From Desulfurococcales archaeon (GTDB lineage Archaea > Thermoproteota > Thermoprotei_A > Sulfolobales > NBVN01): a DNA stretch of 6,028 nucleotides. This document shows positions 1 through 4,459 of the stretch, in pieces. The notes under the pieces were generated by a model. The model made no database searches. It was not told where the DNA came from and saw only the letters and a list, made by a program, of their open reading frames with translations. Made by a program: the position numbers and the translations under genes. The stretch spans positions 1 to 6,028 of the forward strand of contig JAGGUC010000135.1 in assembly GCA_021158735.1 (NCBI GenBank). The letters run 5' to 3'. Numbering within the stretch: the first letter of the stretch is position 1; each line of letters opens with the position of its first letter.

Positions 1-14
1 GCACTCGAACCAAT

Positions 15-23
15 CTTTAATTA
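15..23 (+). promoter_or_regulatory. candidate TATA-like box of the first RHH gene
   Basis: The AT-rich stretch CTTTAATTA is centred about 27 bp before position 46, so transcription could begin close to the GGTG motif at 45-48. That would leave a very short leader before the ATG at 54. It is called only from composition and spacing. Confidence 0.25.
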
Positions 24-53
24 CTTTCGGCTCGGAATAATTATGGTGTTTCG

Positions 54-305
54 ATGTTTATCGTTGAGCTTAATGCTAGAAAAACAAAGACTATCACGTT
101 AAGAGTAAGTAGGGACTTAAGTGAAATTCTAGAGAGAGCTACGAAGGAGTTAGGGTATCAGTCCAAGAGCGATTATATTAGGGAAGCGGTTGAGGAACTC
201 TTGATTACTTATCTGAGGGCACACCGTGATGAATTAGTTACTGAAATGAATGAGTCAGGTAGTGATGAGTTAATAAAGGTTCCATCAACTATAGTTTACG
301 TGTGA
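54..305 (+). CDS. CopG/Arc-type ribbon-helix-helix regulator (83 aa)
   Basis: This is a small RHH DNA-binding protein, probably a dimeric transcription regulator or the antitoxin half of a toxin-antitoxin pair. The fold is visible: a beta strand at residues 11-19 (TKTITLRVS), helix A at about 20-33, a turn with G34 and S37, and helix B at about 37-52 containing SDYIREAVEELL, the usual second-helix pattern. A hydrophilic extension with many Glu and Asp follows and ends in STIVYV. ATG 54 is the only usable start: the frame opens after a stop at 18-20 with no other ATG, GTG or TTG before it. A GGTG motif at 45-48 sits 5 nt upstream. No toxin gene follows; the next gene is meaB-like, 138 bp away. 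The regulated target is unknown. The family call is firm and the function open. Confidence 0.85.
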   Translation: MFIVELNARKTKTITLRVSRDLSEILERATKELGYQSKSDYIREAVEELLITYLRAHRDELVTEMNESGSDELIKVPSTIVYV

Positions 306-341
306 TTTTTCTGTGTCTGTAGCTCTTACTTCTTCCCTAGC
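306..341 (+). terminator. candidate pyrimidine-rich terminator after the first RHH gene
   Basis: A T5 run directly after the stop codon (306-310) and a second pyrimidine-rich tract at 329-337 fit the U-rich, stem-free termination usual in archaea. No hairpin is apparent. Confidence 0.3.
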
Positions 342-342
342 T

Positions 343-362
343 TAATAACACTACCTAATAAC
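343..362 (+). repeat. short direct repeat TAATAAC, 13-bp period
   Basis: TAATAAC occurs at 343-349 and again at 356-362, a 13-bp period, upstream of the candidate promoter of the MeaB-like gene. It may be a regulator site or chance in AT-rich spacer DNA. The gap 306-443 otherwise contains no gene that I can support. Confidence 0.25.
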
Positions 363-397
363 GCATGTACTCAAGTTTTCTGCTAAGTTTACCTAGA

Positions 398-411
398 TAA
401 TATTATTTAAC
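398..411 (+). promoter_or_regulatory. candidate TATA-like box of the MeaB-like gene
   Basis: The stretch TAATATTATTTAAC is centred near 405, which predicts transcription starting around 430-433, about 11-14 nt before the ATG at 444. It is called from composition and spacing only. Confidence 0.35.
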
Positions 412-443
412 TGCGATTATTAGATATTCTGCTGGTAAAGTAG

Positions 444-1424
444 ATGAGTAAGCCATTCAGTTATTTAAATGAGATTTCAGATGACTGCGAAGTACTAGCT
501 AAAGATAAAAAGAAGTTATCTAAGCTTATTACAAAACTAGAAAGTGACCCTGACTCCGTATCCGATGTTCTGGATTCCATATGGGTGCTTGAGCCAAAAG
601 CACATGTAGTTGGTGTTACAGGCTCTGCAGGAGTTGGAAAGTCGACACTTATAGCGGGTCTAGCCAAGGCTATGAGTGGCAGGGGTTACCGCGTGGCTGT
701 ACTTGCTATTGACCCTTCGTCGCCGTTAAGTGGTGGAGCAGTGTTGGGAGATAGAGTCAGGATGGGTGGGCTGACTTCCGAGAATGTCTTTGTGCGTAGT
801 ATGGGCACAAGTACTGAGGAAGCTCTTCCTTGGAAGGCTCTGCTAGTTATTGAACTGCTAGAGGGTGCTGGATATGATTACATAATAGTCGAAACACCTG
901 GTGCTGGTCAGTACAGTGTAAACATAATGCGGGCTGTTGACACAGTAGTAGTTACGTTAATGCCTGGTGCGGGTGACGAGATCCAAGCTATTAAGGCAGG
1001 CCTCATGGAGATAGGGGATATATACGTAGTGAACAAGGCGGATAAACCAGAGGCTGAAATAACATATAATCAAGTGCTTTTCGCAGTAAGAGACCTGAAT
1101 AGAGATGGTTGGAAACCTGAAGTAGTTAAAGTGTCAGCACTATATAGGACAGGAATGAATGAGTTAGTCAATACCCTATACAGGAGGAACGAATTCATAA
1201 GAAAGAGCAGGCTACAGTCCATTAAGAGGAGAGAGCGAAGGAAGTTAGAACTGGAGCTTCTTCTAGACCTAAGATTAAAGGAGGTTATTAAAGAAGTGCT
1301 AGAATCAGGCAGGAACTCCGAGCTAAGATTACTATATGAGAAAGCCCTAGCAGGTAAATTAAGTACCGTATCGGTCGCAAAGAAAATCACTAGTAGGCTT
1401 GCTGAATTACTTAAAATATTATAA
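444..1424 (+). CDS. meaB: MeaB/ArgK-family P-loop GTPase, divergent (326 aa)
   Basis: It belongs to the G3E GTPases related to MeaB, the GTP-dependent chaperone that loads and protects the adenosylcobalamin cofactor of methylmalonyl-CoA mutase in the cytoplasm. Visible motifs in order: Walker A GSAGVGKST (60-68); AIDPSSPLSGGAVLGDRVRM (88-107), close to the family signature; a switch II-like VETPGAGQYS (149-158); PGAGDEIQAIKAG (174-186), the switch III-like segment; and guanine-binding NKAD (197-200). The C-terminal region from about 250 is charged and helical, as in the dimerisation part of the family. Two loops differ from what I recall of canonical members: the small G-rich loop after RSM is replaced by GTSTEEALP, and ETVGVGQSE is ETPGAGQYS. 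Length is normal for the family. No mutase or B12-binding subunit is in the window, so the partner is unknown. ATG 444 has only a weak purine-rich GGTAAAG upstream. The family is certain; the exact client is not. Confidence 0.9.
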   Translation: MSKPFSYLNEISDDCEVLAKDKKKLSKLITKLESDPDSVSDVLDSIWVLEPKAHVVGVTGSAGVGKSTLIAGLAKAMSGRGYRVAVLAIDPSSPLSGGAVLGDRVRMGGLTSENVFVRSMGTSTEEALPWKALLVIELLEGAGYDYIIVETPGAGQYSVNIMRAVDTVVVTLMPGAGDEIQAIKAGLMEIGDIYVVNKADKPEAEITYNQVLFAVRDLNRDGWKPEVVKVSALYRTGMNELVNTLYRRNEFIRKSRLQSIKRRERRKLELELLLDLRLKEVIKEVLESGRNSELRLLYEKALAGKLSTVSVAKKITSRLAELLKIL

Positions 1425-1437
1425 GCCCTTAAATAAT
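1411..1437 (+). promoter_or_regulatory. candidate TATA-like boxes upstream of tRNA-Pro
   Basis: Two AT-rich stretches, TTAAAATATT at 1411-1420 (overlapping the end of the MeaB-like gene) and TTAAATAAT at 1429-1437, lie 20-37 bp before the mature tRNA 5' end. The first would give a leader of about 10 nt; the second sits slightly too close. No T-rich terminator separates the preceding gene from the tRNA, so read-through is also possible. Confidence 0.3.
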
Positions 1438-1452
1438 GATTCTCTTGCGGTA

Positions 1453-1550
1453 GGGGCCGTAGTTTAGCTTGGGAGAATGCGGGGTTCGGGTCCACTCTCA
1501 CACGGCGGAAGTCCCCGTGGTCCGGGGTTCAAATCCCCGCGGCCCCACCA
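1453..1550 (+). tRNA. tRNA-Pro (anticodon CGG) with a 21-nt intron
   Basis: The acceptor stem GGGGCCG (1453-1459) pairs perfectly with CGGCCCC (1540-1546). A73 is followed by an encoded CCA (1548-1550). The D-stem GTTT (1462-1465) pairs with GAAT (1475-1478) and the loop carries G18-G19. The anticodon stem is CGGGG (1480-1484) with CCCCG (1513-1517). After removal of 1491-1511 the loop reads TTCGGGT, with CGG at 1487-1489, which decodes CCG as proline. The variable loop has five bases. The T-stem CGGGG/CCCCG encloses TTCAAAT (1528-1534). All stems are GC-rich, as expected in a thermophile. The gene looks intact. Confidence 0.96.
1491..1511 (+). other. tRNA-Pro intron at position 37/38 with bulge-helix-bulge
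   Basis: The intron lies at the canonical archaeal site, one base after the anticodon. Its geometry fits a bulge-helix-bulge. TTCG (positions 32-35; 1485-1488) pairs with CGGA (1506-1509) as the 4-bp central helix, with one U-G wobble. The 3-nt bulges are G36-G37-U1491 and A1510-G1511-U38. Only a 2-bp inner helix (CC 1492-1493 with GG 1504-1505) closes the 10-nt loop. Because T1491 equals T1512 and G1490 equals G1511, the boundary could slide by one; the structure favours the position given. It would be removed by the tRNA splicing endonuclease. Confidence 0.85.
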
Positions 1551-1555
1551 AAAAT

Positions 1556-1565
1556 ACTTTCATTT
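1556..1565 (+). terminator. weak T-rich tract after tRNA-Pro
   Basis: TACTTTCATT begins about 6 nt after the CCA end and could serve as a U-rich archaeal terminator. The runs are short, so this is tentative. Confidence 0.2.
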
Positions 1566-1582
1566 ACGCCTAAATTGCATAG

Positions 1583-1603
1583 GTGAAATAGTATTACTTT
1601 CAC
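1583..1603 (+). repeat. inverted repeat GTGAAA-N9-TTTCAC
   Basis: Perfect 6-bp arms at 1583-1588 and 1598-1603 lie between the tRNA and the small RHH gene, about 80 bp before its start. It could be a second operator type or a weak hairpin. Confidence 0.35.
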
Positions 1604-1618
1604 TCATGACCCTCACTA

Positions 1619-1633
1619 TGTAACGTTGTTACA
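1619..1633 (+). promoter_or_regulatory. palindrome TGTAACgttGTTACA, candidate operator
   Basis: Perfect 6-bp arms surround a 3-bp centre, immediately upstream of the TATA-like stretch at 1640-1649 of the small RHH gene. Its core has the form GTAA-N5-TTAC, which recurs just after the same gene (1854-1866). RHH proteins bind short palindromes as paired dimers, so autoregulation is a natural reading. That is inference. Confidence 0.5.
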
Positions 1634-1639
1634 GATCAG

Positions 1640-1649
1640 CTTAAGTATA
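1640..1649 (+). promoter_or_regulatory. candidate TATA-like box of the small RHH gene
   Basis: CTTAAGTATA is centred near 1645, which predicts a start around 1671, just at the GGTGA motif (1672-1676) that precedes the ATG at 1681. Confidence 0.35.
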
Positions 1650-1680
1650 GACTTGAGCAGAGCCTTTAAGTGGTGAAATT

Positions 1681-1857
1681 ATGCGTGTTGTGACATTCAA
1701 GATTAGGGATGAGGAACTTGAGGAATTAGATCGATTCGCAGCACGGTCAGGGCTCACCAGATCTGATGTCATAAGGAAAGCGATTAAGGAGTACATAGGA
1801 GGGAATGCCAGACTACCGCCAATAAGGTACAGGATAAGGAAAATAGTACTCACGTAA
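1681..1857 (+). CDS. small CopG-type ribbon-helix-helix regulator (58 aa)
   Basis: This is a short RHH DNA-binding protein starting MRVVTFKIRDEELEELDRF. The strand is residues 2-9 (RVVTFKIR), helix A about 10-22, the turn SGLTRSD, and helix B about 27-38 (RSDVIRKAIKEY). A basic, proline-started tail, LPPIRYRIRKIVLT (45-58), follows. The start is well supported: GGTGA at 1672-1676 ends 4 nt before ATG 1681, and the conserved strand begins at once. The opposite strand also has an open frame here, but it has no recognisable protein. No toxin-like partner gene follows, so it may be a stand-alone regulator or an antitoxin that has lost its partner. The gene is flanked by two GTAA-N5-TTAC palindromes, the second overlapping its stop codon, so it may control its own expression. 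The target is unknown. Confidence 0.85.
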   Translation: MRVVTFKIRDEELEELDRFAARSGLTRSDVIRKAIKEYIGGNARLPPIRYRIRKIVLT

Positions 1858-1866
1858 TGTCATTAC
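1854..1866 (+). promoter_or_regulatory. palindrome GTAATGTCATTAC, candidate operator
   Basis: Perfect 6-bp arms surround one central base, overlapping the TAA of the small RHH gene. It has the same GTAA-N5-TTAC framework as the palindrome upstream of the gene. Confidence 0.45.
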
Positions 1867-1880
1867 ATACACGTTTTAAC

Positions 1881-1946
1881 TTAAAATAATGGTCCGACGG
1901 GGATTCTGAAATCATCTAATGAATCATCAGCGACAGCTTTCTTCAT
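1881..1946 (-). CDS. possible 21-residue micro-ORF (uncertain)
   Basis: An ATG at 1946-1944 opens a 21-codon frame starting MKKAVADDSLDDFRIPVGP and ending at TAA 1883-1881. The composition (Lys, Asp, Ala, Ile, Val) looks protein-like. The frame is open six codons upstream of the ATG, to a TAG. There is no spaced ribosome-binding motif, since GGGG touches the start codon. It might be a real small peptide, the relic of a gene end, or chance. It overlaps a 35-codon plus-strand frame (1919-2026), and at most one of the two is likely to be real. Confidence 0.15.
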   Translation of the reverse strand: MKKAVADDSLDDFRIPVGPLF

Positions 1947-1951
1947 CCCCG
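1898..1951. other. structured element: 7-bp GC-rich inverted repeat, 40-nt loop
   Basis: CGGGGAT (1898-1904) and ATCCCCG (1945-1951) are perfect complements, conspicuous in an AT-rich gap of about 208 bp (1858-2065) between converging gene sets. The loop holds AATCATC twice (1910-1916 and 1922-1928). On the minus strand these read GATGATT, with ATGAAGA close to the 5' arm, which recalls C boxes. No CUGA D box lies at the 3' side, so a C/D-box guide RNA is not supported. It could be an unrecognised small RNA or a chance repeat. Confidence 0.3.
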
Positions 1952-2015
1952 AGCCATACTGGTACTAAGAAAATTAACTTATTTGAAGCTATTGCAGAGA
2001 ACTGCCTTAGCGGAG

Positions 2016-2020
2016 AAAAA
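2016..2020 (-). terminator. candidate T5 terminator downstream of the aminotransferase
   Basis: Read on the minus strand this is a T5 run, with TTTTTCTCC continuing to 2012, about 45 nt after the aminotransferase stop codon. It is a plausible U-tract terminator, but short. Confidence 0.25.
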
Positions 2021-2065
2021 TGTTAGTTACTTTGTTCACTATGTTATCGATATTGTATATTTCTG

Positions 2066-3289
2066 CTACTTTCTTGCCTTGCTGAGGAGTTCCTCGACAC
2101 CTTCTTTTAATCTGCTAATACCTTCCTCGATAGCCTCAAAGCTTGTAGCGAAGCTGAGTCTTATAAACTCCTTACCTGCCTTATCTGGGAATGCAGTACC
2201 TGGGAGTGTGACTACGTACTTGTTGTACAATATCTGCTCAACGAATTCCTCGACACTTAAGCCTGTTTCCTCAAGGACCTTCCTAATGCGTGGGAATACA
2301 TAGAAGGCTCCTTTACTAGCCCAAACCTCAAATCCTGGGACCTCTCTTAGCTTACTAACTATCAAGTTCCTCCTCTTCTCAAAGATTTTAATCATTTCCT
2401 TAACAGGACCCCAGTCACCTTTCATCGCAGTTACAGCAGCCTTCTGCGTGAACGAGACTGTACACGACCATATGTTAACAGCCAGCCTGGTAAGTTTCTC
2501 AGCAACTTCCCTCCTAATTACTAAGTAGCCGAGCCTCCACCCCGTCATAGAGAATGTCTTAGAGAAGCCATTAACGTAGAGGGCATAGTCACGCCAGTCT
2601 GAATAAGATATGAATGACTTAAATGGTGAGTTATCGTACACGAAGTTGTCATATATTTCATCTACAAGAACAGGTATCTTATGTTCCCTGGCAATCTCCA
2701 TGATTTCATCAATCTGTTTCGGCGAGAAGAGAGCACCTGTGGGATTCTGCGGATTATTAATTACTATTAGCTTCGTCCTAGGCGATATCGACTTCCTAAT
2801 TAAGTCTATATCCAGTGCAAAGCCGCCATCTGCTCCAAGCCACTTAAGTGGAACGAACACTGGCTTAGCTCCAATGAATTTAGTGACTTCAGGGTACGCA
2901 GGATATGATGGCTCAGGAATAACTACTTCATCCCCTGGACTTACGTATGCTGATACTGCCAAGAAGATAGCTCCCTTACCGCCTGGCGTTACTATTACCT
3001 CATTAGGCTTCACATCAGCATCGTACCTGCTGTTTAAGTAGTCAGCTATTGCCTCCCTTAGCTCAGGAATTCCTGCGGTTTCTGTATACCCAGTGAATTT
3101 ATCGTCGAGTGCTTTTTTGGCAGCATCAATTATATGATCGAATGTTGGTATGTCAGGCTGGCCCACACCAAAGCTAATTATCTTAGCACCCTTACGTGCA
3201 AGCTCCCTAGCCTTAGCAATATACACGAATGCCTGCTCTCCGAGTAGGCTAGGTATAATTGACTTATAATTCAGTGTTGGAGATGACAT
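2066..3289 (-). CDS. PLP-dependent class I aminotransferase (407 aa)
   Basis: This fold-type I aminotransferase of the archaeal aspartate/alanine aminotransferase group transfers an amino group between an amino acid and a 2-oxo acid in the cytoplasm. Visible landmarks: FGVGQPDIPTF (40-50) and GYTETAGIPELREA (67-80) at the substrate entrance; TPGGKGA (101-107) at the phosphate site; NNPQNPTG (178-185), whose N182 contacts the PLP ring oxygen; VDEIYD (209-214), with D210 bonding the ring nitrogen; NGFSKTFSMTGWRLGY (240-255), with Schiff-base lysine K244 and phosphate-binding R252; and FIRLSFA (375-381), with R377 gripping the substrate carboxylate. Length is normal and no catalytic residue is missing. 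ATG 3289 is preceded by AGGTGG 9 nt upstream. An inverted repeat lies over this start. The gene follows gyaR with a 79-bp gap and its own TATA-like stretch. Exact substrates cannot be read from the sequence; aspartate, alanine or glyoxylate-linked use are all possible. Confidence 0.93.
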   Translation of the reverse strand: MSSPTLNYKSIIPSLLGEQAFVYIAKARELARKGAKIISFGVGQPDIPTFDHIIDAAKKALDDKFTGYTETAGIPELREAIADYLNSRYDADVKPNEVIVTPGGKGAIFLAVSAYVSPGDEVVIPEPSYPAYPEVTKFIGAKPVFVPLKWLGADGGFALDIDLIRKSISPRTKLIVINNPQNPTGALFSPKQIDEIMEIAREHKIPVLVDEIYDNFVYDNSPFKSFISYSDWRDYALYVNGFSKTFSMTGWRLGYLVIRREVAEKLTRLAVNIWSCTVSFTQKAAVTAMKGDWGPVKEMIKIFEKRRNLIVSKLREVPGFEVWASKGAFYVFPRIRKVLEETGLSVEEFVEQILYNKYVVTLPGTAFPDKAGKEFIRLSFATSFEAIEEGISRLKEGVEELLSKARK

Positions 3290-3307
3290 ATAGGGTGTCC
3301 ACCTATA
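3289..3307 (-). promoter_or_regulatory. inverted repeat TATAGG-N7-CCTATA over the aminotransferase start
   Basis: The 6-bp arms at 3289-3294 and 3302-3307 are perfect. The element touches the first base of the ATG and contains the AGGTGG ribosome-binding motif (3304-3299). It could be a repressor site just after the transcription start, or a leader hairpin that masks the ribosome site. Confidence 0.4.
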
Positions 3308-3317
3308 GAAACTATCA

Positions 3318-3332
3318 ATAATTAATAAAAAT
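3318..3332 (-). promoter_or_regulatory. candidate TATA-like region of the aminotransferase gene
   Basis: Minus-strand TATTTTTATTAATTA-like DNA is centred near 3325, which predicts a start near 3299-3300, within 11 nt of the ATG. It overlaps the T-rich tract that could end the gyaR transcript. Confidence 0.35.
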
Positions 3333-3338
3333 ATTTTT
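3327..3338 (-). terminator. AAAAATATTTTT palindrome, candidate end of the gyaR transcript
   Basis: This perfect 12-bp palindrome gives a T5 run on the minus strand about 37 nt after the gyaR stop. It overlaps the aminotransferase promoter region, so the same AT-rich patch may serve as terminator and promoter. Confidence 0.3.
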
Positions 3339-3368
3339 GATGTGTATTAGACATTAAACCACGTTAAG

Positions 3369-4388
3369 CTACTTAAATCCTGGAGGCCTTACCTTAACTA
3401 CATCCTTATTAACTAAAGTAGGTGGTGTACTCCCCTCCGCTAATGCTATTAAATTGTCCGCTACCAGCATAGCCATAGCAAGCCTAGTTTCGTAAGTAGC
3501 CGACCCGATATGGGGAGCTAGGACGACATTATTAAATGCTGTTATTGGGTGATTCGGAGGCAGGGGTTCTGATTCATGTACGTCGAGTCCAGCACCTGCC
3601 AGCCAGCCCTCTCTCAGAGCCTTAATTAAGGCATTAGTATCTACTACAGCACCCCTAGAAGTATTCACTAGGATCGCACCCTGCTTCATCTTCTTCAATC
3701 TCTCTTCATTAATTAAGTGATAAGTTTCCTTAGTTAAAGGTACGTGAAGGGTCACGATATCGCTCTCTCTAAGCAACGTATCTAAGTCGACATACTTCGC
3801 ACCGAGTTCTTTCTCTAGTTCCTCAGGGAGTCTAACCACATCATAATATAGGATTTTCATGTCGAACCCCTTAGCTATCTTAGCCACCCTCCTACCTATT
3901 CTACCCATACCCACAATACCTAGAGTTTTACCTGTTACCTGAGTACCCAGCATCATTTTGGGATGCCAGCCTGTCTTAGTTCTCCACCACTCACCCCACC
4001 TTACATAGACATCAGCTTCAACCACTCTTCTAGCAGTTGCCAGTATTAGTGTCCACGCCAGCTCTGCTGTAGCCTCGGTCAGAACTCCGGGAGTATTAGT
4101 CACGTAGATACCTAATTTGGTAGCGCACTCAACGTCAATATTGTCATACCCGACAGCATACTGTGCTATTATCCTTAAGTTCTTAGCTTCCTCAAATAGC
4201 TTACAGTCCATTTTGTCGGTTAGGAGTGTTGCGGCAGCATCTACCACCTTCAGCTTACTTCTGAGAACTTCATAAGGAGGAGGGGTGTAACGGTCCCAAA
4301 TTTCAACATCATAGTACTTCTTAATTCTCTCGATAGCTTCGTCGAATAATTCTCTAGTTATAAATACTTTAGGCTTAGAGCAGGTCAC
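3369..4388 (-). CDS. gyaR: glyoxylate/hydroxypyruvate reductase, D-2-hydroxyacid dehydrogenase family (339 aa)
   Basis: It reduces glyoxylate to glycolate, and probably hydroxypyruvate to D-glycerate, with a nicotinamide cofactor. It closely follows the archaeal GyaR pattern: KPKVFITR near the N-terminus; AQYAVGYDNIDVE and YVTNTPGVLTEATAE of the substrate domain; Rossmann loop GMGRIG (160-165); NTSRGAVVD with catalytic R245; GLDVHESEP with E274; and APHIGSAT with H293. The ending, TLVNKDVVKVRPPGF, is also typical. D183, at the end of the second Rossmann strand (LYYD), favours NAD(H); Pyrococcus GyaR, as I recall it, has Ser-Arg there. I chose GTG 4388 because AGGGTG lies 6 nt upstream. A GTG at 4397 (three residues more) is itself part of that motif, although a TATA-like TTTTAAA near 4424 would also permit leaderless use of it. 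The gene lies between htpX and the aminotransferase on the same strand. Confidence 0.94.
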   Translation of the reverse strand: MTCSKPKVFITRELFDEAIERIKKYYDVEIWDRYTPPPYEVLRSKLKVVDAAATLLTDKMDCKLFEEAKNLRIIAQYAVGYDNIDVECATKLGIYVTNTPGVLTEATAELAWTLILATARRVVEADVYVRWGEWWRTKTGWHPKMMLGTQVTGKTLGIVGMGRIGRRVAKIAKGFDMKILYYDVVRLPEELEKELGAKYVDLDTLLRESDIVTLHVPLTKETYHLINEERLKKMKQGAILVNTSRGAVVDTNALIKALREGWLAGAGLDVHESEPLPPNHPITAFNNVVLAPHIGSATYETRLAMAMLVADNLIALAEGSTPPTLVNKDVVKVRPPGFK

Positions 4389-4394
4389 AGAGAG

Positions 4395-4401
4395 CACCCT
4401 A
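4395..4401 (-). promoter_or_regulatory. ribosome-binding motif TAGGGTG deciding the gyaR start
   Basis: TAGGGTG is followed by 6 nt and then GTG 4388-4386. Its GGTG matches the CACC of the archaeal 16S rRNA 3' end. The same TAGGGTG-N6-start arrangement precedes the 88-residue protein at 5773. Confidence 0.5.
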
Positions 4402-4419
4402 AATAAATAATGGAGGAGG

Positions 4420-4426
4420 TTTAAAA
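4420..4426 (-). promoter_or_regulatory. candidate TATA-like box of gyaR
   Basis: TTTTAAA on the minus strand is centred about 26 bp before position 4398, giving a predicted start just at the TAGGGTG motif. It lies in the 71-bp gap after htpX. Confidence 0.4.
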
Positions 4427-4459
4427 TTCTATGCTTCTAGGTACCTTCTAATGTAGGTG

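Noticed and set aside
1..20. End of a tRNA T-arm on the minus strand (GGTTCGAGTGC)
   Set aside because: The adjoining bases are AT-rich and form no tRNA arms; the similarity is confined to a short string.
52..63. CGAT-N4-ATCG palindrome over the first RHH start
   Set aside because: The arms are only 4 bp, easily expected by chance.
366..379. TACTCAAGTTTTC shared with about 5309-5321
   Set aside because: A 13-bp identity between a spacer and the interior of htpX is within chance expectation for a window of this size.
1070..1501. 143-codon minus-strand frame
   Set aside because: It lies opposite the MeaB-like gene and runs into tRNA-Pro. Its Ser/Leu-rich composition is typical of antisense reading.
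1641..1853. 70-codon minus-strand frame opposite the small RHH gene
   Set aside because: The plus strand encodes a clear RHH protein with a ribosome site. The minus frame is Ser/Leu-rich with no recognisable fold and no ribosome motif.
1898..1951. C/D-box guide RNA
   Set aside because: C-box-like sequences exist on the minus strand, but no CUGA D box lies next to the 3' arm, and a possible D' overlaps the C' box. The element is kept only as an unexplained structure.
1983..2303. 106-codon plus-strand frame
   Set aside because: Mostly antisense to the aminotransferase C-terminus, with no known motif and low-complexity Ser/Leu content.
2610..3041. 143-codon plus-strand frame
   Set aside because: It is the antisense shadow of the aminotransferase, across the well-conserved PLP-binding region.
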